From assembly GCA_029865195.1 (NCBI GenBank), contig JAOUHH010000074.1, positions 1 to 10,343 on the forward strand: 10,343 nt of DNA, written 5' to 3'. The position numbers and the translations under genes were made by a program. Below, one piece after another: positions 1 through 6,188 of this stretch. The notes beneath the pieces were generated by a model. The model searched no databases, was not told where the DNA came from, and was given only the letters and a program-made list of their open reading frames with translations. Position 1 is the first letter of the stretch. Each line of letters opens with the position of its first letter. The stretch is from Desulfobulbaceae bacterium. GTDB lineage: Bacteria; Desulfobacterota; Desulfobulbia; Desulfobulbales; UBA5123.

Positions 1-311
1 AAGAGCTCGATCAGGCGCTCTTCGAAGTCGTAGGAGTTGCCCACCCGGTGGACCAGACCGATGGTGAAGCCGCCCACGGCGATGGTCTTGTGGGTTGGCA
101 GGGCCTGGCAGGTCTGGTGCGCGCACATGTTGCCGTGCACGGCATGCACCTCCTTGCCGGCAAAGACGTCAAGCACCGCCAGGCTGGTAAGGTCGCCGGC
201 ATGCATAATCATCGACACGTCGGCAAAGCAGGCCTCAACCACCTCTTGAAAAGAGTCGGAAACCGCGTCGAGATGGGTGTCGGAAAGGATGCCGATTCTG
301 GTGGTTGCCAT
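1..311 (-). CDS. Metallophosphoesterase, YfcE/MJ0936 type (5' part only)
   Basis: The first 103 codons are visible; the 3' end lies beyond the left edge. The translation opens MATTRIGILSDTHLD, the usual N-terminus of calcineurin-like phosphodiesterases of the YfcE/MJ0936 class. Visible metal-ligand motifs are D11 and H13 (SDTH), D40 (HAGDL) and N61 (HGN). These enzymes bind two metal ions and hydrolyse phosphodiesters in the cytoplasm; the physiological substrate is usually unknown. The final GHxH motif would lie outside the window. Two positions look unusual from memory of the family: the acidic residue often found two positions after the Asn is Cys63 (HGNMC), and the later HG motif reads H88-R89. 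The ATG at 311 is chosen because the conserved strand begins just after it, although the frame stays open upstream and no strong ribosome binding site is visible. The gene follows yggU by 37 nt and is probably co-transcribed with it. Confidence 0.85.
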   Translation of the reverse strand, partial: MATTRIGILSDTHLDAVSDSFQEVVEACFADVSMIMHAGDLTSLAVLDVFAGKEVHAVHGNMCAHQTCQALPTHKTIAVGGFTIGLVHRVGNSYDFEERLIEL

Positions 312-348
312 GGCGGTGTTCGCAGGCCCGTTGCTCAGGATTTTTGTG

Positions 349-648
349 CTATGGCAGCGTCTGGTTGAGGATTGCCTCAGCCTCGCGCAGGTTTACTCCT
401 TCAAGCCGCAGCCGCTTGGTGCGGCTTTGTTGGCCGCTCTGCAGGGTCACCTGCGATTTGGGGATGCGGAAGAGTTTGGCGATGTAGTTGATCACCGCCT
501 TGTTGGCCTGCCCGTCCACCGGCGGGGCGGTGATCATCAGCTTGACCGCATCGCCGTGGAGGCCGGCGATCTTGTTGTGCGACGCCTTGGGCTGCACGTA
601 AACGGTGAGGAGCGGCGCGCCGTCATTCCCTGCCGTGAGGTATTCCAT
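349..648 (-). CDS. yggU: DUF167 / YggU family protein
   Basis: This 99-residue cytoplasmic protein belongs to DUF167 (YggU), a small alpha/beta fold of unknown biochemical function. The family signatures are all present: VQPKAS at residues 18-23, APPVDGQANKAVI at 41-53, and the SGQQSRTKRL segment at 71-80, the site of the common SGxxSRxK motif. Its length is typical of the family. The start ATG lies 10 nt after the divIVA stop and has no clear Shine-Dalgarno sequence, so translation may be coupled to divIVA. In enterobacteria yggU sits directly beside yggT; here divIVA lies between them. Family assignment is secure, function is not known. Confidence 0.93.
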   Translation of the reverse strand: MEYLTAGNDGAPLLTVYVQPKASHNKIAGLHGDAVKLMITAPPVDGQANKAVINYIAKLFRIPKSQVTLQSGQQSRTKRLRLEGVNLREAEAILNQTLP

Positions 649-658
649 GTCGGGGGCG

Positions 659-1426
659 TTAGCGGTCGCCCTTGGTGGTCAGGTCCTCGTAGTTCACCGA
701 GGGTTCGTTGGCGTCCAGGGGGTCTTCCAGGCTGAAAATAACCTCGCCGTCCAGATCGGGGATCCCGGCATAGGGCGCGTCGTCCTCATCGGTCACCCGC
801 GGTTCCCGTGGCTCCTGCATCATATCTTCGGCGAATGCGGATTCCGCGGCGGCCAGGGTGTCGAGGTTGCCGGCCGGCAGATCGATCTTCTGGTAGAGGT
901 CGGAGAGATCGTCTTCCTGCTCGGCTTCCTTCCGTGCCGGTGTCGGCTTCTTGGGCGGTGCGGGTTCGTTGCGGCCCGGCGCGGCAGGCGGCGCGTCGAC
1001 CATCCCGAGATAGCCGTGCAGCATCCGTTGCAGTTCGCTCTTGATTTCCGCCCGGAGGCTTTCCAGGCGGTCTACCTCGCGTTCCAGGGCGGCAACCTCG
1101 GTGTTGGCGGCCTCCCGGATTTCGTCCGCCTCGCCGTGGGCGTCGGCAAGCAGCTGCTCCGCCTCGTTCCTGCTCTTTTCCATGAGGTCGTCGGCGATCT
1201 GCTGGGCGGAAAGAATGGCGTGCTGGAAAGCCTTTCCCTTGCTCTGGTAGTCGGCCATCTCCCGGGTCAGGGACTCCACCTGCGCGGTGAGGTTTTTGTT
1301 CTGCTCGATGAGGGAGAGAACTTCATCGGCGACCTTGGCCAGAAAGCCGTCGACTTCCTCGACATCAAAGCCGCGAAAACGAACATGAAATTCCTGGGTT
1401 TGGATCTCTTGCGGGGTCAGGGGCAT
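659..1426 (-). CDS. divIVA: DivIVA domain-containing coiled-coil protein
   Basis: A 255-residue protein with the classic DivIVA N-terminal domain: PLTPQEI at residues 2-8, then F17-R18-G19-F20 and DVEEVDGFL at 21-29. The F17/R18 pair sits where Bacillus subtilis DivIVA inserts into the membrane. A long, charged heptad-like coiled coil follows (about 30-140). The C-terminal 110 residues are rich in Pro (about 145-165) and then acidic and probably disordered, which is not part of the standard fold. DivIVA proteins bind curved membrane at poles and septa and act as scaffolds. The start is well supported by AAGGAG at 1433-1438, 6 nt before the ATG. It lies 62 nt downstream of yggT and 10 nt upstream of yggU. 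The partner recruited in this organism cannot be told from sequence; the ParA/MinD-type ATPase encoded just upstream is one candidate (inference). Confidence 0.95.
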   Translation of the reverse strand: MPLTPQEIQTQEFHVRFRGFDVEEVDGFLAKVADEVLSLIEQNKNLTAQVESLTREMADYQSKGKAFQHAILSAQQIADDLMEKSRNEAEQLLADAHGEADEIREAANTEVAALEREVDRLESLRAEIKSELQRMLHGYLGMVDAPPAAPGRNEPAPPKKPTPARKEAEQEDDLSDLYQKIDLPAGNLDTLAAAESAFAEDMMQEPREPRVTDEDDAPYAGIPDLDGEVIFSLEDPLDANEPSVNYEDLTTKGDR

Positions 1427-1432
1427 GGTCGG

Positions 1433-1438
1433 CTCCTT
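1433..1438 (-). promoter_or_regulatory. Ribosome binding site of divIVA
   Basis: The minus-strand sequence AAGGAG lies 6 nt before the divIVA ATG at 1426. It is a near-perfect Shine-Dalgarno match and among the strongest in the window, suggesting that divIVA is translated independently of yggT. Confidence 0.75.
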
Positions 1439-1482
1439 GCAGTGGTTGTTGTTTGCCAGATTTTATGCCGGAGGCGGTTTCG

Positions 1483-1497
1483 CTCGGCTTAGCCGAG
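1483..1497. repeat. Perfect 7-bp inverted repeat spanning the yggT stop codon
   Basis: CTCGGCT and AGCCGAG flank a single central base and cover the last two codons of yggT, its TAA stop and the next bases. A one-base loop means that an RNA hairpin could use only the outer pairs. No T tract follows on the minus strand, so this is not a standard intrinsic terminator. It may be chance, a weak attenuating hairpin, or a protein site. Confidence 0.4.
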
Positions 1498-1788
1498 GCT
1501 CATGGCAAACCGTTGCAGGGTTGGCACCAAAAAGCCGCGCAGGAAGATGATGGCGGCGATGAGCAGCATCGGCGAGAAATCGATGCCGCCGGCCGCCAGC
1601 GGCACAAAGCGGTTGATGCGGCGCAAAACCGGGTCGGTCACCTCGCGCAGGAATCTGACGATGGGGTTGTACGGGTCGGGGTTCACCCAGGAGATCAGGG
1701 CGCGGCCGATGATGATCCACATATAGGCGGTGAGTACGAAATCGATCAGGGTGGCGAGGGCGCCGATAAAGTTACCGATGACAAACAT
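1489..1788 (-). CDS. yggT: YggT family integral membrane protein
   Basis: A 99-residue inner-membrane protein of the YggT (YlmG/Ycf19-related) family. It has two hydrophobic segments (about 4-32 and 72-92) around the conserved amphipathic loop with SWVNPDPYNPIV at 33-44 and TDPVLRRINRFVP at 51-63. The family has been linked to division, nucleoid or thylakoid organisation and osmotic tolerance in different lineages; no reaction is known. I place the start at the ATG at 1788, because GAGGAA lies at 1793-1798 at good spacing and the hydrophobic segment follows directly. An upstream in-frame GTG at 1815 would add nine residues without a ribosome binding site. It is separated from the upstream ATPase gene by 69 nt and precedes divIVA, a pairing also found in Gram-positive bacteria (ylmG near divIVA). 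Confidence 0.92.
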   Translation of the reverse strand: MFVIGNFIGALATLIDFVLTAYMWIIIGRALISWVNPDPYNPIVRFLREVTDPVLRRINRFVPLAAGGIDFSPMLLIAAIIFLRGFLVPTLQRFAMSLG

Positions 1789-1857
1789 GATGTTCCTCGT
1801 TCTTATAAAATTCACGGCAGGCGGACGCGTGCCGATAGTGTCAAAAAAGGCAGGTCG
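1789..1857 (-). promoter_or_regulatory. 69-nt gap between the ATPase gene and yggT, possible internal promoter
   Basis: This is one of the two largest gaps in the window. On the minus strand it holds TTGACA (1839-1844) and TATAAG (1802-1807). Each resembles a sigma-70 element, but the two are 31 nt apart, so they do not form one promoter with standard spacing. A T run (1844-1849 on the minus strand) follows the ATPase stop without a clear hairpin before it, so a terminator is not supported. It remains the most plausible place for a separate transcription start for yggT-divIVA-yggU. Confidence 0.25.
1793..1798 (-). promoter_or_regulatory. Ribosome binding site deciding the yggT start
   Basis: GAGGAA on the minus strand lies a few bases before the ATG at 1788. 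It is the main reason to prefer that ATG over the in-frame GTG at 1815, which has no purine-rich sequence before it. Confidence 0.65.
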
Positions 1858-2616
1858 TTACATGGCGATCAGGGCGGAAGCCATCTGGGAGATGGCCTTG
1901 CTGGCCTTGCTTTCCGGAAAGGCAAGGTAAAACGGTTTCTGGGTCCGGATGGCCTTGGCGACATGGCTGTCAAGCGGCATGATGCCGAGTTGGCTGGGGG
2001 TGATTTTCAGGAAATTCTGCAGCACCAGGCTCATGTTGTTGAACACCGATTCGCCTTCCTTCTTGGTCTGGGCGCTGTTCACCATCAGGTGGAATTCCTT
2101 GCGGTCGTAGCGGGAGTTGAGCACCTTCATCAGGGCGTAGGCGTCGGTCATCGAGGTCGGGTCCGGCGACAGCACCACGATGTTGGTCCGCGCCCAGTTG
2201 TTGAACCAGAGGACCGAGTCGCCGATGCCGGCGGCGGTGTCGATGAGCACGTAATCGAAGCGGCCGATCATCTCCTCAAGGGTGTTGGTGAGGAAGATCT
2301 GCTCCTCGTAGGAGAGGTTGGCCATCTCCGGCACCCCGGAGCTTGCCGGCAACACATAGAAGCCGGGCGCCACCTCCACCAGGATGTCGGCCGGGTTCTT
2401 GCCCTCCTCAATGGTTTCCCGCAGGTTGTGGCGGACATTGATCCCCAGCACCACGTCAACGTTGGCCAGCCCCAGGTCGCCGTCGATGAGCAGTACCCGC
2501 TTGCCCCGTTGCGACAGGGCCGCGGCCATGTTCACGGAGAACGAGGTCTTGCCGACGCCGCCCTTGCCGCTGCTGATACAGATGATTGTCGGTTTGGTGT
2601 CTGCTGTCTTGTTCAT
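1858..2616 (-). CDS. MinD/ParA superfamily ATPase, FlhG (YlxH)-like
   Basis: A 252-residue P-loop ATPase of the MinD/ParA group. The deviant Walker A is KGGVGKT at residues 18-24, with the signature lysine K18. The second motif is LLIDGDLGLAN at 42-52 (D45 and D47), and Walker B is DTAAGIGD at 126-133. DTAAG, rather than the DSPAG of MinD, and the C-terminal stretch with KPFYLAFPESKASKAI point to the FlhG/YlxH branch. Such ATPases dimerise on ATP and set the position or number of polar structures, usually flagella. Two usual features are not obvious: FlhG's N-terminal DQA-type activating helix is missing, as the ATPase core starts near residue 10, and the C-terminus has no clear basic amphipathic membrane-targeting helix like MinD's. 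The ATG lies 1 nt after the upstream stop (TGACATG), with AAAGG about 12 nt before it, so translation is probably coupled to the degenerate GGDEF gene. No flagellar gene is visible nearby. Confidence 0.88.
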   Translation of the reverse strand: MNKTADTKPTIICISSGKGGVGKTSFSVNMAAALSQRGKRVLLIDGDLGLANVDVVLGINVRHNLRETIEEGKNPADILVEVAPGFYVLPASSGVPEMANLSYEEQIFLTNTLEEMIGRFDYVLIDTAAGIGDSVLWFNNWARTNIVVLSPDPTSMTDAYALMKVLNSRYDRKEFHLMVNSAQTKKEGESVFNNMSLVLQNFLKITPSQLGIMPLDSHVAKAIRTQKPFYLAFPESKASKAISQMASALIAM

Positions 2617-2617
2617 G

Positions 2618-3343
2618 TCAGTTGGTGTCCTTTACCAGAAAACCGAAAAGTTGCGCACGTTCCTCCACGGAGACCTGACAGGCGTCTTCCGCCCGAATCC
2701 CGGAAACATGACAGATAGGCTCCGCGCCCGGTTGACGGGTGCGGGCAAGTTCCGCCTCGGCCTGGGCAAGGAGGTTGTCCGGGGAGAAGCGGTCGTTGGC
2801 GTAACAGAGCGCGATGCCCATGCGGGTCTCGATGCCGGCGGCCATGGCGGCGTTGCGGATGGTCTTGGCCCGCAGGATCGCCTTGCCGAGGTTGGTGCCG
2901 GGCAGGATGGCCGCGAATTCGTGGTTGTTGCGCGGGACCAGGATATCCACGTGGTGGAGACATTCCTTGATCGCCTCGGTGATTTTCGCCGGCGGGGCTT
3001 CGTTGGTCGCGGCCAGCAGGATCATCGAGCAGGGCAGTCGGGTCAGTTGCACCCGGTCGAGTTCGGCGCGGAGAATCTTCTTGAGCTGGCTTGGCCCCGG
3101 CATGCCGCCGGCATCGGCGGCGCTGGCGGGGTCGGAACCGTTTTTGCCGTTCAGGGAGCCGGCAAGGCGGGTCAGGGCCGCTTCCACCTCGGTGGCCTCG
3201 GCATCGGCGTGCATCAGGAAGAGGCCGAGCAGCGAGCGGTCCCTGGCGGTGAGCTTGACGCTGCGCACCGGGTAGCGGTTGGCCTGCTGTTCAAGATCGG
3301 CGAAAAAGAGCGCGGAATCCTTGCTGGAGGCGATGCGGGTCAT
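2618..3343 (-). CDS. Degenerate GGDEF-domain protein
   Basis: A 241-residue soluble protein whose second half (about residues 85-210) reads as a GGDEF (diguanylate cyclase) fold with its active site lost. The signature GGDEF is replaced by NNHEF at 139-143, still followed by the family-typical AAILPGT at 144-150 and an amphipathic helix of the form AxxRAKTIR. The inhibitory RxxD motif five residues upstream is HHVD (130-133), losing the Arg. The usual DxLTGLxNRR motif and the metal-binding Asp after the first strand (ILLAAT, 109-113) are also absent. I therefore predict no c-di-GMP synthesis; a role in binding a nucleotide or a protein partner is inference. Residues 1-80 are a helical N-terminal region of no recognised family. 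The ATG overlaps the metG stop (ATGA), with AAGG at 3348-3351, and the FlhG-like ATPase follows after one base, so the two are probably made together. Confidence 0.7.
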   Translation of the reverse strand: MTRIASSKDSALFFADLEQQANRYPVRSVKLTARDRSLLGLFLMHADAEATEVEAALTRLAGSLNGKNGSDPASAADAGGMPGPSQLKKILRAELDRVQLTRLPCSMILLAATNEAPPAKITEAIKECLHHVDILVPRNNHEFAAILPGTNLGKAILRAKTIRNAAMAAGIETRMGIALCYANDRFSPDNLLAQAEAELARTRQPGAEPICHVSGIRAEDACQVSVEERAQLFGFLVKDTN

Positions 3344-5268
3344 GATACCTTGCTCCCCGGCGGCACGGCGCCGCTTAGCCCGGAAAGGACCAGGGTCTTG
3401 CCGTCCTTGGCCGCGAGCACCATCCCGTGCGAGGCGGTGCCCATCAGTTTGGCCGGTTTCAGGTTGGCGACGATGATCACCTGCTTGCCCACCATCTCCT
3501 CGGGGGTGTAGTGCTCGGCGATGCCGGAGACGATGGTCCGTTCCTCGGGGGCGAGGACGGTGAGCTTGAGGAGGCGATCCGATTTCTTGATCCGCTCCGC
3601 CGCGATCACCTCGGCCACCCGCAGGTCGATCTTCTGGAAATCGGCGAAATCGATGAGATCCGCGGTCTCGGCCGCTTGCGACTCCTTTGCGGCCTCCTTG
3701 GCTTTTGGTTCTTTTTTCGGCTGTGGTTGCTGGGGGGCACCCTTCTTTTCCTTTTCAAGACGCGGGAAGAGCGCGTCCGGGGTGGTGACCGCGGTTCCCG
3801 GCCGCATGCCGCCCCATTGGCCGTGTTCGCTGAAGGTGGCCGGGCAGGCGACGCCAAGGGAGGCGGCCATCTTTTGTGCCGTGGTCGGCATCACCGGCTG
3901 GATGCAGAGCCCGATCAGCCGCAGGCTTTCGAGCAGGTTGTAGAGCACCGTGGCCAGCCGCTCGCCGTTGGCCGGGTCCTTGGCGAGATCCCAGGGCGCG
4001 TTCTCGACGATATAGCGGTTGGCGCGGCCGATCACCTCCCACACCGCCTGGAGCGCCCGGTGGAAGGCGAATTGCGCCATCTGGCTCTGGAACTCGGTGA
4101 CCATCCTGGCGGCCGCGTCGATCAGCTCGTTGTCCTTGTCGTTGTTGGTTCCCGGCCGGGGCACCTGGTTTGCGGCGAATTTGCCTACCATGGTCAGCGA
4201 GCGGCTGAACAGGTTACCGAGATCGTTGGCGAGATCGGAGTTCTGCCGGGCGATGATCGCCTCGTTGCTGAAGGACGCATCGAGGCCGAAGGACATCTCG
4301 CGGAGCAGGAAGTAGCGGACGGTGTCGGCCCCGAACGCCTCGACCATCTCGGCCGGCCGCACCACGTTGCCGATGCTCTTGCTCATCTTGGTGTCGTTGA
4401 CGTTCCAGTAGCCGTGGACATGCAGCTTCCGGTAGGGCGGCAGCCCCATCGCTTGCAGCATGGTGGGCCAGAAGATGCCGTGGGGCTTGAGGATATCCTT
4501 GGCGATGACGTGTTCGGCCGCCGCCCACTGTTCGGCAAAGCCTGGAGCGTCAGGATAGCCGATGCCGGTGAGGTAGTTGATCAGGGCGTCGAACCAGACA
4601 TAGGTGACGAACTTCCCGTCAAAGGGGAGCGGGATGCCCCAGGTGAGGCGGCTGGTGGGCCGCGAGATGCAGAGATCCTCCAGGGGTTCTGCGAGGAAGG
4701 AGAGCATCTCGTTTTTGTAGCGCTCCGGGGTGATGAACTCCGGGTTCGCCTTGATATGGTCGATGAGCCACTGCTGGTACTTGCTCATCCGGAAGAAATA
4801 GTTCTGCTCGGTGACCTTCGCGGGCGGTTTCTGGTGATCGGGGCAGTTGCCGTCCACCAGCTCCTTTTCGGTGAGGAACCGCTCGCAGCCCTTGCAGTAG
4901 AGGCCGGAATACTCGCTGAAGTAGATGTCGCCCTGGTCGTAGACCTTCTGCAGGATGTCCTGCACCGTTTTGATGTGGACGGGGTCGGTGGTGCGGATGA
5001 AGTTGTCCGGCTCGATGGCAAGCCCCGGCCAGGCCTCGCGGAACAGCGCGCTGATCCGGTCGACATACTCCTTGGGGGAAAGTCCGTTCTGTTCGGCCGC
5101 CTCGACGATCTTTTCGCCATGCTCGTCGGTGCCGGTCTGGAAGCGGACCGTGTCGCCAGCCAGCCGGTGGTAGCGACAGACGGTGTCGGCGATGATCGCC
5201 GAATAGGCATGGCCCAGGTGGGGCTGTGCGTTCACGTAAAATATCGGGGTGGTTATGTAGAGACTCAT
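3340..5268 (-). CDS. metG: Methionyl-tRNA synthetase with C-terminal tRNA-binding domain
   Basis: This class I aminoacyl-tRNA synthetase charges tRNA-Met, supplying both initiation and elongation. The 642-residue product has the ATP-binding HLGH (HIGH) motif at 17-20 and KMSKS at 294-298. A single zinc knuckle follows the pattern CKGC (125-128) and CPDH (142-145), as in the Thermus-type subgroup rather than the two-knuckle E. coli form. The anticodon-binding helical domain spans about 350-500. A Lys/Ala/Pro-rich linker (about 505-535) leads to an EMAPII-like tRNA-binding domain (about 537-642) with KIDLRVAEV and KLMGTASHGMVLA. This domain is fused in some bacteria and absent or separate in others. 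The start is the ATG at 5268: MSLYITTPIFYV is the usual N-terminus, while a longer reading from 5328 would only add residues encoded inside ricT. It overlaps the ricT stop by 4 nt and its own stop overlaps the next start by 4 nt. It appears complete and functional. Confidence 0.98.
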   Translation of the reverse strand: MSLYITTPIFYVNAQPHLGHAYSAIIADTVCRYHRLAGDTVRFQTGTDEHGEKIVEAAEQNGLSPKEYVDRISALFREAWPGLAIEPDNFIRTTDPVHIKTVQDILQKVYDQGDIYFSEYSGLYCKGCERFLTEKELVDGNCPDHQKPPAKVTEQNYFFRMSKYQQWLIDHIKANPEFITPERYKNEMLSFLAEPLEDLCISRPTSRLTWGIPLPFDGKFVTYVWFDALINYLTGIGYPDAPGFAEQWAAAEHVIAKDILKPHGIFWPTMLQAMGLPPYRKLHVHGYWNVNDTKMSKSIGNVVRPAEMVEAFGADTVRYFLLREMSFGLDASFSNEAIIARQNSDLANDLGNLFSRSLTMVGKFAANQVPRPGTNNDKDNELIDAAARMVTEFQSQMAQFAFHRALQAVWEVIGRANRYIVENAPWDLAKDPANGERLATVLYNLLESLRLIGLCIQPVMPTTAQKMAASLGVACPATFSEHGQWGGMRPGTAVTTPDALFPRLEKEKKGAPQQPQPKKEPKAKEAAKESQAAETADLIDFADFQKIDLRVAEVIAAERIKKSDRLLKLTVLAPEERTIVSGIAEHYTPEEMVGKQVIIVANLKPAKLMGTASHGMVLAAKDGKTLVLSGLSGAVPPGSKVS

Positions 5269-6188
5269 TTTTTGCTTTTCTTCGGTTTCGGCGGAGGTGG
5301 CGGTTGGGTCGGTTTGGCCTGTTCCCATTCGCTGCGGGTCAGCACCTGCGCCTTGTCCCGGTCATTGGCGGGGGCGACGGTGACGGTTTCCTGCAGCACG
5401 TTGCATTGCAGGACCTTGACGGTCTGATCATGCAGTTGGATGGTCTTGCCGGGGCGCGGCATCATCTTCCGGATCTGCCGGTAGGAGTCGTACTCGTAGG
5501 TCAGGCAGCAGAGGAGGCGGTTGCAGATGCCGGAGATCTTGGCCGGGTTGAGCGGCACGTCCTGCTCCTTGGCCATCTTGATCGACACCGGCGCAAACTT
5601 GGTGATGTACGACGCGCAGCAGAGCTCCCGCCCGCAGCAGCCGAGGCCGCCGATCAGTTTGGTCTCGTGGCGGACGCCGATCTGCCGCATCTCGACCCGG
5701 GTGCGGAACTCCTGCACCAGTTCCTTGACCAGCTCCCGGAAATCCACCCGGTTCTCGGCGGTGAAATAGAAGATGATCTTGCTGCCGTTGGAGTAGCGCT
5801 CCACCATGATCAGTTTCATGTCCAGATTGAGGTGGGCGATCTGGTTTTGACAGATGGTAAAGGCTTCCTCTTCCCGCTCGAGGAGGCGGGCGAATTTCTC
5901 AATCTCGTCCTGATTGGCGCGGCGGAGGATCTTGATCGCCGGCAGGTTTTTTTGCTGCTGCTCGGCAGGCCATTTGAAGCCGGCGCCGACAATCGTCACC
6001 GTTTCCGGGCCGTGGTCGGTGTTGATGATGACCGGTTCGCTGGCCTTCAGGTCGGCGATGGCTGCCGTGGCCGCGGCGAGCTGGCTACCGGGCCGGGACC
6101 GGATCTGATAATGGAAGATCTCGGCCGGTACCGTCGCTTCCTGCGGGCCGGTGCCGGATTGGTTGTGTGTGTCGCTGTGGGAGTTCAT
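5265..6188 (-). CDS. ricT: RicT / PSP1 family protein
   Basis: A 307-residue protein of the PSP1 C-terminal domain family, homologous to B. subtilis RicT (YaaT). There RicT works with RicA and RicF in a Y-complex that modulates RNase Y-dependent mRNA maturation, sporulation and biofilm development; its partners here are unknown. The diagnostic core is present: GGLGCCGRELCC at 180-191, FAPVSIKMAKEQ at 198-209, LNPAKISGICNRLLCCLTYE at 213-232. Seven clustered cysteines (184, 185, 190, 191, 222, 227, 228) suggest metal or Fe-S binding. The first 20 residues are polar and poorly conserved, and the tail is Pro/Lys-rich (about 292-307). I prefer the ATG at 6188; an in-frame GTG at 6194 would add two residues, and neither start has a strong ribosome binding site. 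The gene sits between holB and metG, as in many bacteria, and overlaps metG by 4 nt. Confidence 0.93.
   Translation of the reverse strand: MNSHSDTHNQSGTGPQEATVPAEIFHYQIRSRPGSQLAAATAAIADLKASEPVIINTDHGPETVTIVGAGFKWPAEQQQKNLPAIKILRRANQDEIEKFARLLEREEEAFTICQNQIAHLNLDMKLIMVERYSNGSKIIFYFTAENRVDFRELVKELVQEFRTRVEMRQIGVRHETKLIGGLGCCGRELCCASYITKFAPVSIKMAKEQDVPLNPAKISGICNRLLCCLTYEYDSYRQIRKMMPRPGKTIQLHDQTVKVLQCNVLQETVTVAPANDRDKAQVLTRSEWEQAKPTQPPPPPKPKKSKK

Noticed and set aside
1802..1844. TTGACA...TATAAG as a single sigma-70 promoter before yggT
   Set aside because: The spacer is 31 nt, far from the usual 16-18. I kept the gap as a low-confidence regulatory region only. A sigma-54 GG/GC pattern was also tried and the spacing failed.
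1844..1857. Intrinsic terminator after the ATPase gene
   Set aside because: There is a short T run on the minus strand but no stable inverted repeat directly before it.
1453..2718. A 421-codon open frame on the plus strand across yggT and the ATPase gene
   Set aside because: It is antisense to two well-supported genes, has His/Gln/Asp-rich low-information content, and shows no ribosome binding site or family motif.
2613..2963. Second minus-strand frame overlapping the end of the GGDEF-like gene
   Set aside because: It is out of frame with the GGDEF-like protein, Pro/Arg/Gly-rich, and has no family signature. The main frame explains the region, and I see no evidence of a frameshift.
2384..3511. 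Plus-strand open frame of 375 codons over the ATPase/GGDEF-like/metG junctions
   Set aside because: It crosses three minus-strand genes that overlap or nearly abut, has no motif, and is explained by GC-biased third positions.
5269..5328. A 20-residue N-terminal extension of metG
   Set aside because: The conserved synthetase N-terminus starts at the ATG at 5268, which forms a 4-nt overlap with the ricT stop. The extension is only the end of ricT read in another frame.
3427..5427. A 666-codon open frame on the plus strand, antisense to metG and the end of ricT
   Set aside because: It lies opposite a gene with full family motifs. Its translation is rich in Gly, His, Asp, Val and Leu with no recognisable domain, as expected when a GC-rich coding strand is read in antisense. 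It is a shadow frame.
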